NCBI GenBank assembly: GCA_003864495.1
Contig: ML133387.1
Coordinates: 768,115 to 832,114, forward strand
Source: Nemopilema nomurai
Taxonomy: Eukaryota; Cnidaria; Scyphozoa; Rhizostomeae; Rhizostomatidae
Direction: 5' to 3'
Length of the DNA: 64,000 bases
Shown here one piece after another: positions 10,869-20,818 of this stretch; within the stretch, counting starts at the first letter, position 1; each line of letters opens with the position of its first letter. Below the pieces are notes generated by a model. The model made no database searches. It saw only the letters and a program-made list of their open reading frames with translations, and was not told the origin of the DNA. The translations under genes were made by a program, and so were the position numbers.

Positions 10869-11914
10869 TTTCTTGTGAAAATTTTGTGGTTAATCTCCAC
10901 TGCTAAACTTTCTGGTAATTCGGCTTTGGGTATTCTGCTGAGAACTAACAAAGCCCACTCTGTTTTATGGTCTAGTAAAGGTTCTAAAACAGCATTTCAA
11001 GCCTTCTTTCCATTACCTATTGCAGGCATGTACATAAAACAAGCATGATAATCAACAAGCTTTTAATTTAGACTGCTAAATGCCACACTAGCAAACATCA
11101 AACTTTGACTAATCTCCCTTAACTGCTGGGTATTTTGATTTTTGCCCCAAACCTTCCCCAACATTTATTTACATTAATCAAAACTGATGTCAAAGTGTGC
11201 TCCAACGGTAGAAATCAGTTTTGTTTAAAGGGTTTTTTCCTAAAGGCGTTTTGGAAATGTTGAGTATTGAAATTGGCAAACATTGTCACCCTGGGATGAC
11301 ATTTTCTCAATAGAAATTTTCTGAAATATGAATAAATATTTTCTCAATAGAAATAGAAATAATAAAAAACTTGAGAAGGTACTAATTGAACCAAATCAAC
11401 AATTAATGACATTACATGGAATAACACTGAATAGCATACTAATAAGATGGGCATTTCTAGGATGAAAATTATAATGAAAATACTGATTATTCAGAATGGA
11501 TCCTTCAACTAAAAAGCTAACTGGCACCAATCATCAGATATCAATTAGGTTAGATTGACATCTGAGGCCAAATTTGACCAAACACATTGTCCAAAAAGCC
11601 AGATTTGGTAAAATTTCTTACAGTCAAGTAATATAGGTCCAATTAAATGTAGATATAATCTTTTAACAAACAGTGGAAACCGAAAATATTTTCCAAAGTG
11701 ACAGCAAAGCGCTTTTGTTGAATGGCAGCTTACATGATATGCCACATTCTACACCACTACATTCAAAACAGCTCTTTTGCTATTCTTACGGGTTTTCCAT
11801 TTCCAAAAATTGGTCGGCGGTCCGAAAATAGGCCTAGCCTCACTTAAGTTCCGCGGTGTAACAGCTGTGACCAGCTTATTCCCTTGTCAACCATAGTATT
11901 TTGGACATCAAAGG

Positions 11915-12316
11915 GTGTTAAAAACAGGCACAAACGAGAAATCTGTCGTCAAAATTGTCAAATGGCAAATTACACTCATTTACAAAGCATTTACACTCAA
12001 ACAGACAGTCGAGCGATGGCTTGGCTATTTCTATGAAAAAGCTATCACTATGACCAACCAACTACTAACTGTTTCGAGTGTTGGCCAACGGTTACCACAG
12101 TTCTTCGTCGAATCAGTAGAGTTAATGACTATATTTACCTTGTTATCAGTCAATTTAATACGCCTTCCATTTCCTTTGGTGATATCAGGGCAGAACGGTC
12201 TCAATTGCTTCCAAAGCAAACCAAACCGAATCGGTCTCGTTTCCAAACATAGGTATCCTGTAGCTGTGTACGAAGAATGCCGTTACTCTGTTGATGCTTT
12301 ATCGGCAGTTTCATAG
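11915..12316 (+). other. Unassigned 133-codon frame (block 1)
   Basis: The frame starts with MLKTGTNEKSVVKIVKWQI and ends ECRYSVDALSAVS. I recognise no domain, signal peptide or repeat. The 133-codon length is the same in blocks 2 and 3 (28,310-28,711 and 46,530-46,931), but the surrounding DNA is equally conserved, so this is not evidence of coding. A 71-codon minus-strand frame lies inside it. It is most likely chance. Confidence 0.2.
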
Positions 12317-12518
12317 CATCCGCTACGCCCATTGAACACAGGGCATTCCAAATGTTATTCTAGGCATACGCATTATCAGCAGAAGCTGTTCTAGTTAACG
12401 TTTCTAGAGGCTTCTCCCAGTGCGTAGAATCACAACTCTCCAAACAAACACGATTTCGCTTATAGATTCCACAGAACAATACCACCTGTATTCCACCAAT
12501 AAAGGCTTTTATTGCCAC

Positions 12519-12972
12519 TGTAGATAACGAGTTGAGATGGGTTTCTACCGACTGCGTTGCTCAACCTCTATGGACGATCCGAGCCAAAGCTGTCTTATTT
12601 AACGTGCAGAGAACACGGAGACAAGCCGAGAGAGAGAGATGACGCGTTGTCTGTTGTTTTCTGTAGCTCTGTTTCTGGCAGACACTGACTGATCTAACTC
12701 AACTATACAATCATAAATTATACCGATGCTCTAAGAATAAATATGCTGACGAGGGATGAGAGAGGATGATGAAATGATGATGTAATGAGCATGGGCTCCG
12801 ACGCAGGTTGGAAAGTGGACGGACCAAGGGAGATTTTAACAATTATAACAAAAGAGGTTTAAAATTGTATTACCAAAAAGTCGGAGGCCCTGATGAGGAT
12901 AGAACAGTCTAGGCTGAGGATGTGTCAGCATGACATGATGGACAATGGAAAGTAGACAAAGGAGTCACTACA
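12519..12972 (+). mobile_element. 5' LTR of the decayed BEL/Pao-type element (block 1)
   Basis: This stretch is homologous to the terminal repeats of the younger element at 24,374-25,620: both contain GGTTTCTACCGACTGCGTTG, GTGCAGAGAACACGGAG, CGCGTTGTCTGTTGTTTTCT and GACAAAGGAGTCACTACA at the 3' edge. An AATAAA (about 12,737) is a candidate polyadenylation signal. It precedes gag- and pol-like remains in the right order. It carries an extra segment (about 12,790-12,895) absent from the younger repeats. I find no matching 3' LTR downstream; pol homology stops at about 17,143. Confidence 0.7.
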
Positions 12973-13189
12973 CCACAATATCCATATCTTCTCTTATAAA
13001 GGATTGATTGTTTTTGCGAAAAGCTGTGCCAACTTCCCTTCTGGCAATGATACAATACTTCTTTGCATCGTTGACTTCGTAATGACGTTGAGTCAACATC
13101 ATTTCGTGGCCGCAAGCAATAGAAATCGGTACCATAATTACAGCAAAATGAGCATGCCTTGCATAGCAAAAAAGTTACGGAAGAGCGTC

Positions 13190-13270
13190 TCTATATATAT
13201 ATTTGTCTTTTGATACTTCCGTAGCACAGTGATCAATACGTTAGCACGTAGAGCGATATATATATATAGG
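13190..13270 (+). repeat. (AT)n microsatellites (block 1)
   Basis: There are two short AT runs. The second follows AGAGCG and differs in length between blocks 1, 2 and 3, which makes it a useful copy marker. Confidence 0.8.
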
Positions 13271-13402
13271 CGTTCCCCTCGACCCACTACATAGTGTACT
13301 CAATTCTTCGTACACAAAAAGAGCTGAACATCCCATGTTGCAATGCAAAAGGCAGTTGTATCACCATTGAAGTAAAAGAGCAATATTGGTTGGTAGCAGT
13401 GA

Positions 13403-13879
13403 GTTTTGAAGTCCCCCTCTAGCTTCGAAGAACTGCATTTGCCTAGGGTGGCTGCAGAAGCAAGGCTGAGAAAAAGAAGAGGCAGAGCTTTGGGAGGAAA
13501 CAATTGCGCTAGATCCTGAAAGGAAAAACTGAGTTTGGATGAAACAAAGCGTGTTCAAACAAAACTTCCAGATTTACAGATCTCAAAGTTCCAGGGCACT
13601 CATTCAGATTGAATAAGATTCGGGAACCTCTTTCAATATCAAATTGATAAAGCTTCAATTAATGATGAAGCAAGGTTATTATTACCAGAGGAGTTTGTCA
13701 CACCTAAAAATTCGATGACTTATCTACAACTATCAACTTTAAATACAGGACCAAGTAGTGACTATGTTTCTTCCACACTGCAGGAATTGATAAAAGAGAA
13801 ACCTGTGAGACAAGACTACAAATCTGGTCAAACACTGTTAGGGACATCAGTTGGAAACATAAACGTATATGAGATATAA
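13403..13879 (+). pseudogene. Gag-position frame of the BEL/Pao element, frameshifted (block 1)
   Basis: This lies between the LTR and the pol remains. The same stretch in block 3 (48,053-48,526) is a single frame with one stop; here extra bases near 13,474, 13,580 and 13,627 break it. It includes a charged helical piece (EAELWEETIALDPERK) and a polar tail ending KPVRQDYKSGQ. Position suggests gag, but I see no zinc knuckle or protease motif, so the identity is inference from location only. Confidence 0.4.
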
Positions 13880-13908
13880 ACGTATACGTATATAAACGTA
13901 TTTCATAA
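13856..13908 (+). repeat. ATAAACGTAT-type short tandem (block 1)
   Basis: Degenerate repeats of ATAAACGTATA and GTATATAA type are present, conserved in all blocks. Confidence 0.6.
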
Positions 13909-13959
13909 TAGAGATCAGTGGTGTTGCACAGAGATTTGGCATAAAGGCCAGTCACCACT

Positions 13960-14492
13960 GACGCTTTTTTCCAGCGTGTCTGAAAATTTCGCGACGACAC
14001 ATGCGCAGAAAGAAAAATTTCACGAAAAAAGCGTTCGCGCATCGATAATGTCGCTTGACGAATAAGTGAAGTAGTTTTTACTTTTCTCAAGCATTATTAT
14101 TCTAGGTAAACTTAGGACAATAGGACTGCATGATTCTAATAATAGGCCTATGCAATATGGCGTTATCACAGCAACCGGAATTTAGTAGAAGTGAAACTGA
14201 ATTGCATTTATTTACTTTACATGGTAGACTAGGCAACAATACTTTTTCACAAGGAAACAGAGCCTTTCAGATATCAAGCAGATATCAAGCTCGTTTGGTG
14301 ACAGCCAAGACGCATTTGAGATGGGAACCTTTATCCATGATGCACAATGTCAGAGCAATGATGCAGGGGGGAGCATTGAATTCGGTAAGGAAGCTTTTAT
14401 TGAGGCATTACGGCATTACCATTCTCTGTGGGACACAACTGACACAATATTTACGTGCTCTCCTTTTCAAAGCTTTATTCCTCCTTAAATGA
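13960..14492 (+). other. Inserted segment with CpG-rich stretch and short open frames (block 1)
   Basis: A CpG-rich stretch (about 13,970-14,060, with ACATGCGCAGAA, an NRF1-like motif) precedes a frame with ATGs at 14,130 and 14,157 (start MALSQQPEFSRSETELHLF). A second frame, 14,321-14,488, reads GKEAFIEALRHYHSLWDTT near its middle. This resembles the start of a MADF (Myb/SANT-like) domain, a weak match of about 20 residues. The segment interrupts the BEL/Pao remains between gag-position and pol sequences. It may be a 5' gene or DNA-transposon piece. Block 2 differs by one G in the run near 14,368; block 3 has lost about 190 bp here. Confidence 0.35.
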
Positions 14493-14830
14493 CAATAAAA
14501 TTAAATTTTTTTTTTCTCAAGAACAAAAACTGTAAAAGATCAGGCCAAGACATCATCTTTGTTCTAAAAATCTCGCGCGCGCTAAAATTTGGTGGAAATC
14601 AGTGGAAATTGGACTGAACAGAATTTTGTACGAACGCTACAAAACAAGTGTAAGTGCAGATTCGGCTTAAATTCAGAAGTTTCTTGGAGAGCGGAAGATT
14701 CTGCTCAACTTGTCAAAGCCAAGATACCGTGGGATGTCACACCCTTCACTTTTGTAGAAGCCGTCGGTAATTTTTTCCTGTCGGTAAAAGTTGAAACATT
14801 TATAACAGCCTGTCGGTATTTCGGGGAAGT

Positions 14831-14992
14831 AGGGTCAAGCTAATAAAAGGCTACCTCCGTTCGACAACGAAAGAAGAACGTTTAGACTATCTAATGATAG
14901 CTGCATGTTCCAGTTACATTTTAGATCATTTAGATCTTGATGAGGTTGCAGATATCTGGTCAGTTCTTAAAACTAGAAGAATAAAGATATAA
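14831..14992 (+). pseudogene. hAT-type transposase C-terminal dimerisation fragment (block 1)
   Basis: A frame without a start codon reads VKLIKGYLRSTTKEERLDYL, then MIAACSSYILDHLDLDEVAD and stops after LKTRRIKI. The order 'LK.YLRSTM..ERL..L..L......LD.DEV.D.F...K.RR' is characteristic of the C-terminal (dimerisation) end of hAT-family transposases and derived zinc-finger proteins. Only this last exon-sized piece of 54 codons is present; no RNase H-like core or BED finger was seen nearby. It sits inside the BEL/Pao remains, so it arrived by insertion. Blocks 2 and 3 have the same fragment with minor changes. Confidence 0.6.
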
Positions 14993-15295
14993 ATCCATAC
15001 CATGCAGGACTATATGTTTTTATATGTGTCGATATTATTCAATGGTGTGAATATTTTCCTGACCCTGACCTTCCAGAGATTCAAACTATTTCTATTTAAT
15101 GCCGCTTTCGTTGGGATCATTAGAATAAATAACATGAGTATTTTGCAAGTAATCTGATAAATTTCGATCCAGTTAGAAACAATAAGATATATCCAGCTTA
15201 GACACAAAGGAACCACTACGGTACTAGAGTGTAAAATTTGTGCGCTATGATTAACTATCTTTAATCAACCCTGTCGGTAAATTTCTCATGCAAGG

Positions 15296-15745
15296 GTAAA
15301 CGATCCGATGGGCATTGTCTCAAATATATTGCTGACAGCTAAATCAATTTTTCGTGACATCTATGAGAGAAAAGTTCAATGAGATAGTGAGCATCCAGAT
15401 GACATAAGGAACTGGTGGGAAAGATGGAGTAAGTCCTTGCCATTAGAAGTTGTGCTGTCACAATGTATTTCACAGAAAAGGGAAGAAATAACTCCATATA
15501 AGTCACATGGATTTTCCGACTTTTCCGTCTTAGGATGTTGTGCCACAGTGTCCACAGTTGTAAAGCAAAGGGAACAAGTCCGCCAGGGTTTACTCGTAGC
15601 TAAGTCAAGGCTTGCTAAACGTGATCTTACAATGCCAAGGCTAGAACTTGTTGGATGCCATATGACCAGTAATTGGCTAAAGAAAATAAACGAGAAAAAT
15701 AACGACTGGAGGTATGTTCCCTTGGAGGAAAATGCACATTGGTAA
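15296..15745 (+). pseudogene. BEL/Pao pol remnant: RT connection and RNase H start (block 1)
   Basis: The frame starts NDPMGIVSNILLTAKSIFRD, matching the 'DPLG(L/I)' motif that follows the RT fingers/palm in BEL/Pao pol. An in-frame stop occurs near 15,382, then DIRNWWERW. The ATG frame 15,437-15,745 (102 codons) has HGFSDFSVLGCCATV with the candidate RNase H Asp28 and AKSRLAKRDLTMPRLELVGC with Glu70, which is the usual order in this superfamily. The RT catalytic YVDD region upstream is missing, displaced or replaced by the inserted segment. Copies in blocks 2 and 3 share the stop and add their own indels. Confidence 0.8.
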
Positions 15746-16169
15746 TCGAGGAGCAAGAAACTTTTAAGCGAGCGAGAAGAGGATGAGAGGGCCAACATGG
15801 CTAAAAACACCAGAACTGTAGCCAACTATGATTCCAATAAAAGCGAGCGGAGACTCGCATTCAGGGAACAGGCTATTAAAGAGATTGTACAATTATCCAT
15901 TGTGAGGAAAGCAGACACAATAGATAACTTACTTGAAAGAAAGACCTGGTGGTTCACTGTCAGAGTACTGGCTTGGGTATAGATATTCATGAACTATTCA
16001 AAGAGCAGTCAGAGAGTCAAAGGCCCCTTTACAACTTCTGAGATCCAAAATCGAATCAGCTACATCGAGAGCTACATGGTGAAAAGGGCACAACGAGACG
16101 TGGAAGAGACGAGCATATTCAACAACGATTGTAAGCGATTAAACTTAGTCAAGAATTAAGAAGGAATCT
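15746..16169 (+). pseudogene. BEL/Pao pol spacer between RNase H and integrase, degraded (block 1)
   Basis: After a frame change near 15,745 the next recognisable motif is GPTWLKTPEL followed by a stop and PTMIP (about 15,795-15,845). It fits the 'GP.WL..PE.WP' motif found between RNase H and integrase in BEL/Pao pol. A 61-codon frame at 15,797-15,982 is out of frame with this motif and is a shadow. The rest is shredded by stops. Confidence 0.6.
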
Positions 16170-16388
16170 ATGCATGTAGATGTAGTCAGACATCTCATCT
16201 CGGAGAAACCTGTAGAAAGTGCACACCAACAGACATTGCATGGGGGAGTTTGTCTTACAATGTCCAAAGTTCCAGACAGCTACTGGATACCACAACTGAG
16301 AAGTCTTACGAAGAGAGTCACAGCGAAATGTTCAGGATGCGAGGGATTCCTTGCTACAGCGGCACCAGCGCATCCAACAGGGAATTAG
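16170..16388 (+). pseudogene. BEL/Pao integrase zinc-binding (H2C2) domain remnant (block 1)
   Basis: The 72-codon frame contains a complete H-x4-H-x29-C-x2-C set: His19, His24 (HQQTLHGG), then YWIPQLRSLTKRV and Cys54, Cys57 (CSGC). The family consensus 'H..LLHGGV..T....R..YWIP..R..VK.....C..C' matches closely. In an active element this N-terminal integrase domain helps bind the LTR ends. It is intact as a domain but separated by stops from the flanking pol pieces. Confidence 0.85.
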
Positions 16389-16418
16389 CCTAGAGATAGA
16401 TCTGAAGAAAGCATACCA

Positions 16419-16721
16419 TCCTATTTTATCGGCGTAGACTTTACGGGTCCAATTACAATGAAAGCCGGAAACAAAGCTACAAGCAAAGCATACAGTATTC
16501 ATTACACATGCAGTTAAACCAGAGGTCTGCATTTAGAGCTAGTGACAATCATGACGTGCGAGGAATTTACATCAAGTTTTACGCAATTCATTGCGGCAAT
16601 TCAAGGTAGGCCATCGAAGGTTATTTGGTATAACGGAAGCATATTCATAGCTGCGTCCAGTTGGATAAAGATAATTAGAAAAGTTCATTCTGTCTGCCTG
16701 TGGTTAATTTCCGAAATTTGA
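16419..16721 (+). pseudogene. BEL/Pao integrase catalytic core, inactivated (block 1)
   Basis: The frame reads YFIGVDFTGPI with the first catalytic Asp, then a stop at 16,515-16,517, then TRGLHLELV, MTCEEFTSSFTQFIAA, GRPSKVIWYNGSIFIAASSW. The family has 'SDNG' at the second catalytic Asp; here the codon at 16,629-16,631 encodes Tyr (WYNGS). Two of the three required acidic residues therefore lie in reach, but the second is lost. The stop and the Tyr are the same in all three blocks, so the enzyme was dead before block copying. Confidence 0.85.
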
Positions 16722-17143
16722 ATACTCAGAGGAGTGTCGGACGAAAAAGTACTTTTAGAATGCAAAAACTAATTCCGCTTTTTCTTGCTACTGTGAAAGT
16801 TCAGAAGTATCTTGCACATCAAGAAATGGTATGGCAGTTTAACCTCGGCCGTGCCGGCTGGTGGGGTGGCATGTTGGAAAGGATGGTGAGCATCGTGAAA
16901 AAAACTTTATACAAAGTCGTAGGAGCATCAAAACTTTCATTCAAAAAGTTGCAAGAAGTTGTCCTAGATATTCAGATCGTGCTAAATAACCGACCATTGA
17001 CAAAATGCGAAGATGACGTTGGGATGCTGTTTCTAATACCCAAAATTCTCATTTTGGGGAAAGCTAGCTATTCACCTGTTGAAGAACCATCGAGTATTTA
17101 AGATCAGGATTTGAGAAAAAGAGCAAAGTACTTGAAAAATGCT
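16700..17143 (+). pseudogene. BEL/Pao integrase C-terminal part, truncated (block 1)
   Basis: This is a frame of 133 codons (16,700-17,101). VQKYLAHQEMVWQFNLGRAG is followed by WWGGMLERMVSIVKKTLYKV, where Glu60 is the candidate third catalytic acid. Then LSFKKLQEVVLDIQIVLNNR and PLT follow. This is the strongest BEL/Pao signature in the window. The ATG and first 30 codons are out of frame with the core and not meaningful. After the stop at 17,099-17,101, DQDLRKRAKYLKNA continues the family homology to 17,143, where it ends abruptly at the leader segment. No 3' LTR follows. Confidence 0.9.
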
Positions 17144-17149
17144 CCATTG

Positions 17150-18004
17150 GCGGTTATAGGCCGCCAAAACAGCGGAATGGCTTTAGTTTGATGGTTTTAG
17201 TACCATGAAGTACAACAGGCGTTAGCAGGACAATTTTATTTTGAAGAAATCAGCACCGATGAAGATAAACAATTAAGAATGTTCTTTTATAATCAGGTTC
17301 ATAAAAAACGGCGAATAATAAGCCTCACGATCGCTGCTTTAGTACAACAAATAAAAAAGGTCTTCCATGTCTTCTAAACAGTAGAGAAAATGTAAAGTTG
17401 ACTTCAAAACGGGAATTTCAGCAAAAATAATTAGTCGAATTATAGGTAAATATCTTGAGAATCTTGTCCATGCTCGGCTTCCTTCAAGATTCAAAACCAG
17501 AACGGAATATTTCCAAATCATTTGGAGCACTATCTATCTCCTGACAGAAACATGGGGTCCAACAGACTTGTATCTACGGCGAACAAATAGAAAACCAGAT
17601 GCAAAAACACAAAAGACGATATAAATACTTCAAATAAATTTACGATCAAGGGTAAAATATGTTTTGAATGGTTTAAAGACCGTAGAGATTCCCGGAGCCC
17701 AATACTATACTAAACAATACTATACTATACTATAGTTCGAGGTTCAGTTTCTAAATTTATTCGTAGTAGTAACCATTTTAGCGCATTTTGACCTGCATCC
17801 AAAAAAACACAAAAAAAGACTTTAAAACTCACGTTGATAAAGATGAAATCCTAACAAGGAATAAAAGTTAATCTCTGTTGACATCTACGAACTTCAATTC
17901 CAACACATCAAGAATAACATCAAAAAGAAGACTGCACTTTAAAGCTCACCTTAACTCGTCAAAGACTGATCAATTGAGATTGGCTATTTCATGCCATTTT
18001 CATG
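17150..18004 (+). repeat. Leader segment L1 of the macro-repeat
   Basis: It begins immediately after the BEL/Pao truncation. It contains the (ACTAT)n microsatellite at about 17,700-17,735 and, in its last 170 bp, the diverged half sub-repeat. The 63-codon minus-strand frame at 17,339-17,530 has no motif. Confidence 0.85.
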
Positions 18005-19401
18005 AAACACTGGCATAAGGATAACACAAAATAGTAGTTTTGAGAAGGACCAAAAAACCTATGGTGAGAAAGATGGGCAGGCTGAAACTGAGACATTAGA
18101 GGATCGCTGCTACGTTCATGGATATGCTAGGCTTGGAACAAATGGTAGATATACTTTAAAGAAAAAGTCTTGAGTTGCTTTCAGTACATATTCGAAAGAA
18201 ACAAGGACTTTATATTTTGAAGACAGAAGCTGACTCTTTTCGTTGGATGAAAGAGCAAAAACAACCGACAAAGTCACGATAAAAAGCAACCTTGAAGAGG
18301 AAACAAAGAATTGCAGCTAAACGACGAAGGACGAGCAAAAGAGAGAGAAATGCCACAAGATAAACAAAATAATTGTTTCAGGCCACAAATCAACCCATCC
18401 AACCACTTCCAACTCGACCAAAAAGCATTCAAAATGCAAGAATGTTTTAAGGATAATGAAGATGTTAAGGGCTATGGAAAGGTAATGAAGATGATGATCA
18501 AGATGACGATGAAGATTAGGCTATGATGAAGATGATGATCAACATGATGAAGATGAAATCCTAACAATTACAAAACGAGAGAGAGAAATAGAAGTGCAAC
18601 AATGTTTATATCAACGAACTTACAATTCAAAAAGAATAACCTCAAAACCAAGACTGTACTACGACCCTCACCTAACTCGCCAAGGACCGACCGACCAAAA
18701 ATAACTCTTTTATACATCCTAGTAAGCCATCCTTGAGTTGTCAGCCCTTCAAATGTTCTATGCAGTAAAAAACAAAGATGATTATCAAGCAACAACCTTG
18801 AGAGCTTAAACGATTTTCAAATAAGTATCAGATCAATATAATGATGTAAGAGATGGGAAAGAATCCAGTGTGGAACAGCTGTGAAAGGGCCATAAATGCT
18901 CTTCTCAAACTAGCATCAGTATGCCCAAAGGTGTAAAAAAGAAACGATAAACGAGAAGGACAGGTGGAGAGTAGATTCTAACGAAAGGATAGGAGAAGAA
19001 TATGCAACGGACACGTGATGACAATCTTCGACGAAGAGATTAAATGAAATGAGAATACTAAGGATGAAATTGTACGAGCACTCATTGAGTAGGTCGTTGG
19101 AGAGTATAAATTAAAAGCAATTAAAAAGATGAAACAGGGAAAGCAGCTGGGCCCTCGAATATAGATCTAGAACTCAAAACTGCTAGTGCGTAGATTTGGG
19201 TTTCAATAAAAATTAAACACTTTCATTAAACGTCTCATCACAAGCGGTTGCTGTAAAATGGCAGTGCATGCAGAAGCAACTACTCGATTGCAATAATTCA
19301 GGGAATGTTGTAAACTATTGACTGGAACAATGTTAACATTGAAGGTGAAATCTCATCGAATTATAGGAGCCGTGTAACGGAAAGGATTTTACAAGCCAGT
19401 G
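18005..19401 (+). repeat. Array 1, unit 1 (A only, 24-bp deletion)
   Basis: The unit is 1,397 bp, measured between AAACACTGGC boundary motifs. Sub-repeat A is at about 18,280-18,740. It lacks 24 bp near 18,823 (AAATAAG joined to TATCAG); the same deletion marks the first unit of array 3. Confidence 0.9.
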
Positions 19402-20818
19402 AAACACTGGCATAAGGATAACATAAAATAGTAGTTTTGAGAAGGACCAAAAAACCTATGGTGAGAAAGATGGGCAGGCTGAAACTGAGACATTAGAGGA
19501 TCGCTGCTACGTTCATGGATATGCTAGGCTTGGAACAAATGGTAGATATACTTTAAAGAAAAAGTCTTGAGTTGCTTTCAGTACATATTCGAAAGAAGCA
19601 AGGACTTTATATTTTGAAGACAGAAGCTGACTCTTTTGGTTGGATGAAAGAGCAAAAACAACCGACAAAGTCACGATAAAAAGCAACCTTGAAGAGGAAA
19701 CAAAGAATTGCAGCTAAACGACGAAGGACGAGCAAAAGAGAGAGAAATGCCACAAGAAAACAAAATAATTGTTTCAGGCCACAATCAACCCATCCAACCA
19801 CTTCCAACTCGACCAAAAAGCATTCAAAATGCAAGAATGTTTTAAGGATAATGAAGATGTTAAGGGCTATGGAAAGGTAATGAAGATGATGATCAAGATG
19901 ACGATGAAGATTAGGTTATGATGAAGATGATGATCAACATGATGAAGATTAATCCTAACAATTACAAAACGAAGAGAGAGAAATAGAAGTGCAACAATGT
20001 TTATCAACGAACTTCCAATTCAAAAAGAATAACCTCAAAACCAAGACTGTACTACGACCCTCACCTAACTCGCCAAGGACCGACCGACCAAAAATAACTC
20101 TTTTATACATCCTAGTAAGCCATCCTTGAGTTGTCAGCCCTTCAAATGTTCTATGCAGTAAAAAACAAAGATGATTATCAAGCAACAACCTTGAGAGCTT
20201 AAACGATTTTCAAATAAAAGCTCAAAACTTTAAAACTCTCAGTATCAGATCAATATAATGATGTAAGAGATGGGAAAGAATCCAGTGTGGAACAGCTGTG
20301 AAAGGGCCATAAATGCTCTTCTCAAACTAGCATCAGTATGCCCAAAGGTGTAAAAAAGAAACGATAAACGAGAAGGACAGGTGGAGAGTAGATTCTAACG
20401 AAAGGATAGGAGAAGAATATGCAACGGACACGTGATGACAATCTTCGACGAAGAGATTAAATGAAATGAGAATACTAAGGATGAAATTGTACGAGCACTC
20501 ATTGAGTAGGTCGTTGGAGAGTATAAATTAAAAGCAATTAAAAAGATGAAACAGGGAAAGCAGCTGGGCCCTCGAATATAGATCTAGAACTCAAAACTGC
20601 TAGTGCGTAGATTTGGGTTTCAATAAAAATTAAACACTTTCATTAAACGTCTCATCACAAGCGGTTGCTGTAAAATGGCAGTGCATGCAGAAGCAACTAC
20701 TCGATTGCAATAATTCAGGGAATGTTGTAAACTATTGACTGGAACAATGTTAACATTGAAGGTGAAATCTCATCGAATTATAGGAGCCGTGTAACGGAAA
20801 GGATTTTACAGGCCAGTG
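19402..20818 (+). repeat. Array 1, unit 2 (A only)
   Basis: The unit is 1,417 bp, with sub-repeat A at about 19,677-20,125. Single-base losses near 19,786 and at 19,948-19,950 break the frames seen in other units. Confidence 0.9.

Larger units (their letters stand above)
9888..12518. other. AT-rich block interior with no recognised gene (block 1)
   Basis: This stretch is preserved nearly unchanged in all three complete blocks, yet no frame has a recognisable domain. It contains the worn SINE head at 10,793-10,868 and a 133-codon frame at 11,915-12,316, described separately. Its low stop density in places and its unchanged state probably reflect recent copying, not selection. Confidence 0.5.
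9041..17149 (+). repeat. Macro-repeat block 1
   Basis: This is the first copy of the large block, repeated at 24,184-33,586 and 43,464-51,622 and begun at 63,396. By eye the copies differ mainly by indels and mobile-element insertions. The offset from block 1 to block 2 is 16,395 before the LTR and about 16,438 after it, because block 1 lacks a C-rich tract inside the LTR. Confidence 0.9.

Noticed and set aside
13916..13960. hAT terminal inverted repeat pair (CAGTGGTG and CACCACTG)
   Set aside because: The two motifs are only about 30 bp apart and form a small hairpin; no partner end was found beyond the hAT-type fragment.
13704..14090. 128-codon minus-strand frame
   Set aside because: It has no recognisable motif, crosses the ATAAACGTAT tandem and the CpG-rich stretch, and is opposite the gag-position frame. 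Conservation in all blocks follows from block copying.
15376..15825. 149-codon minus-strand frame opposite RNase H
   Set aside because: The plus strand carries clear BEL/Pao motifs at the same place; the antisense frame is a shadow.
18311..18526. Recurrent 71-codon plus-strand frame (starts MQLNDEGRAKEREMPQDKQN) in most units
   Set aside because: It has the same length in many units because the DNA is tandemly copied. Start context is poor, the acidic tract is out of frame (read as Met/Lys), and other units shift frame without consequence.
18568..18795. Recurrent minus-strand frame starting MLLDNHLCFLLHRTFEGLTT
   Set aside because: It lies antisense to the more open plus-strand frame of the same sub-repeat, has no motif, and its ends vary by unit.
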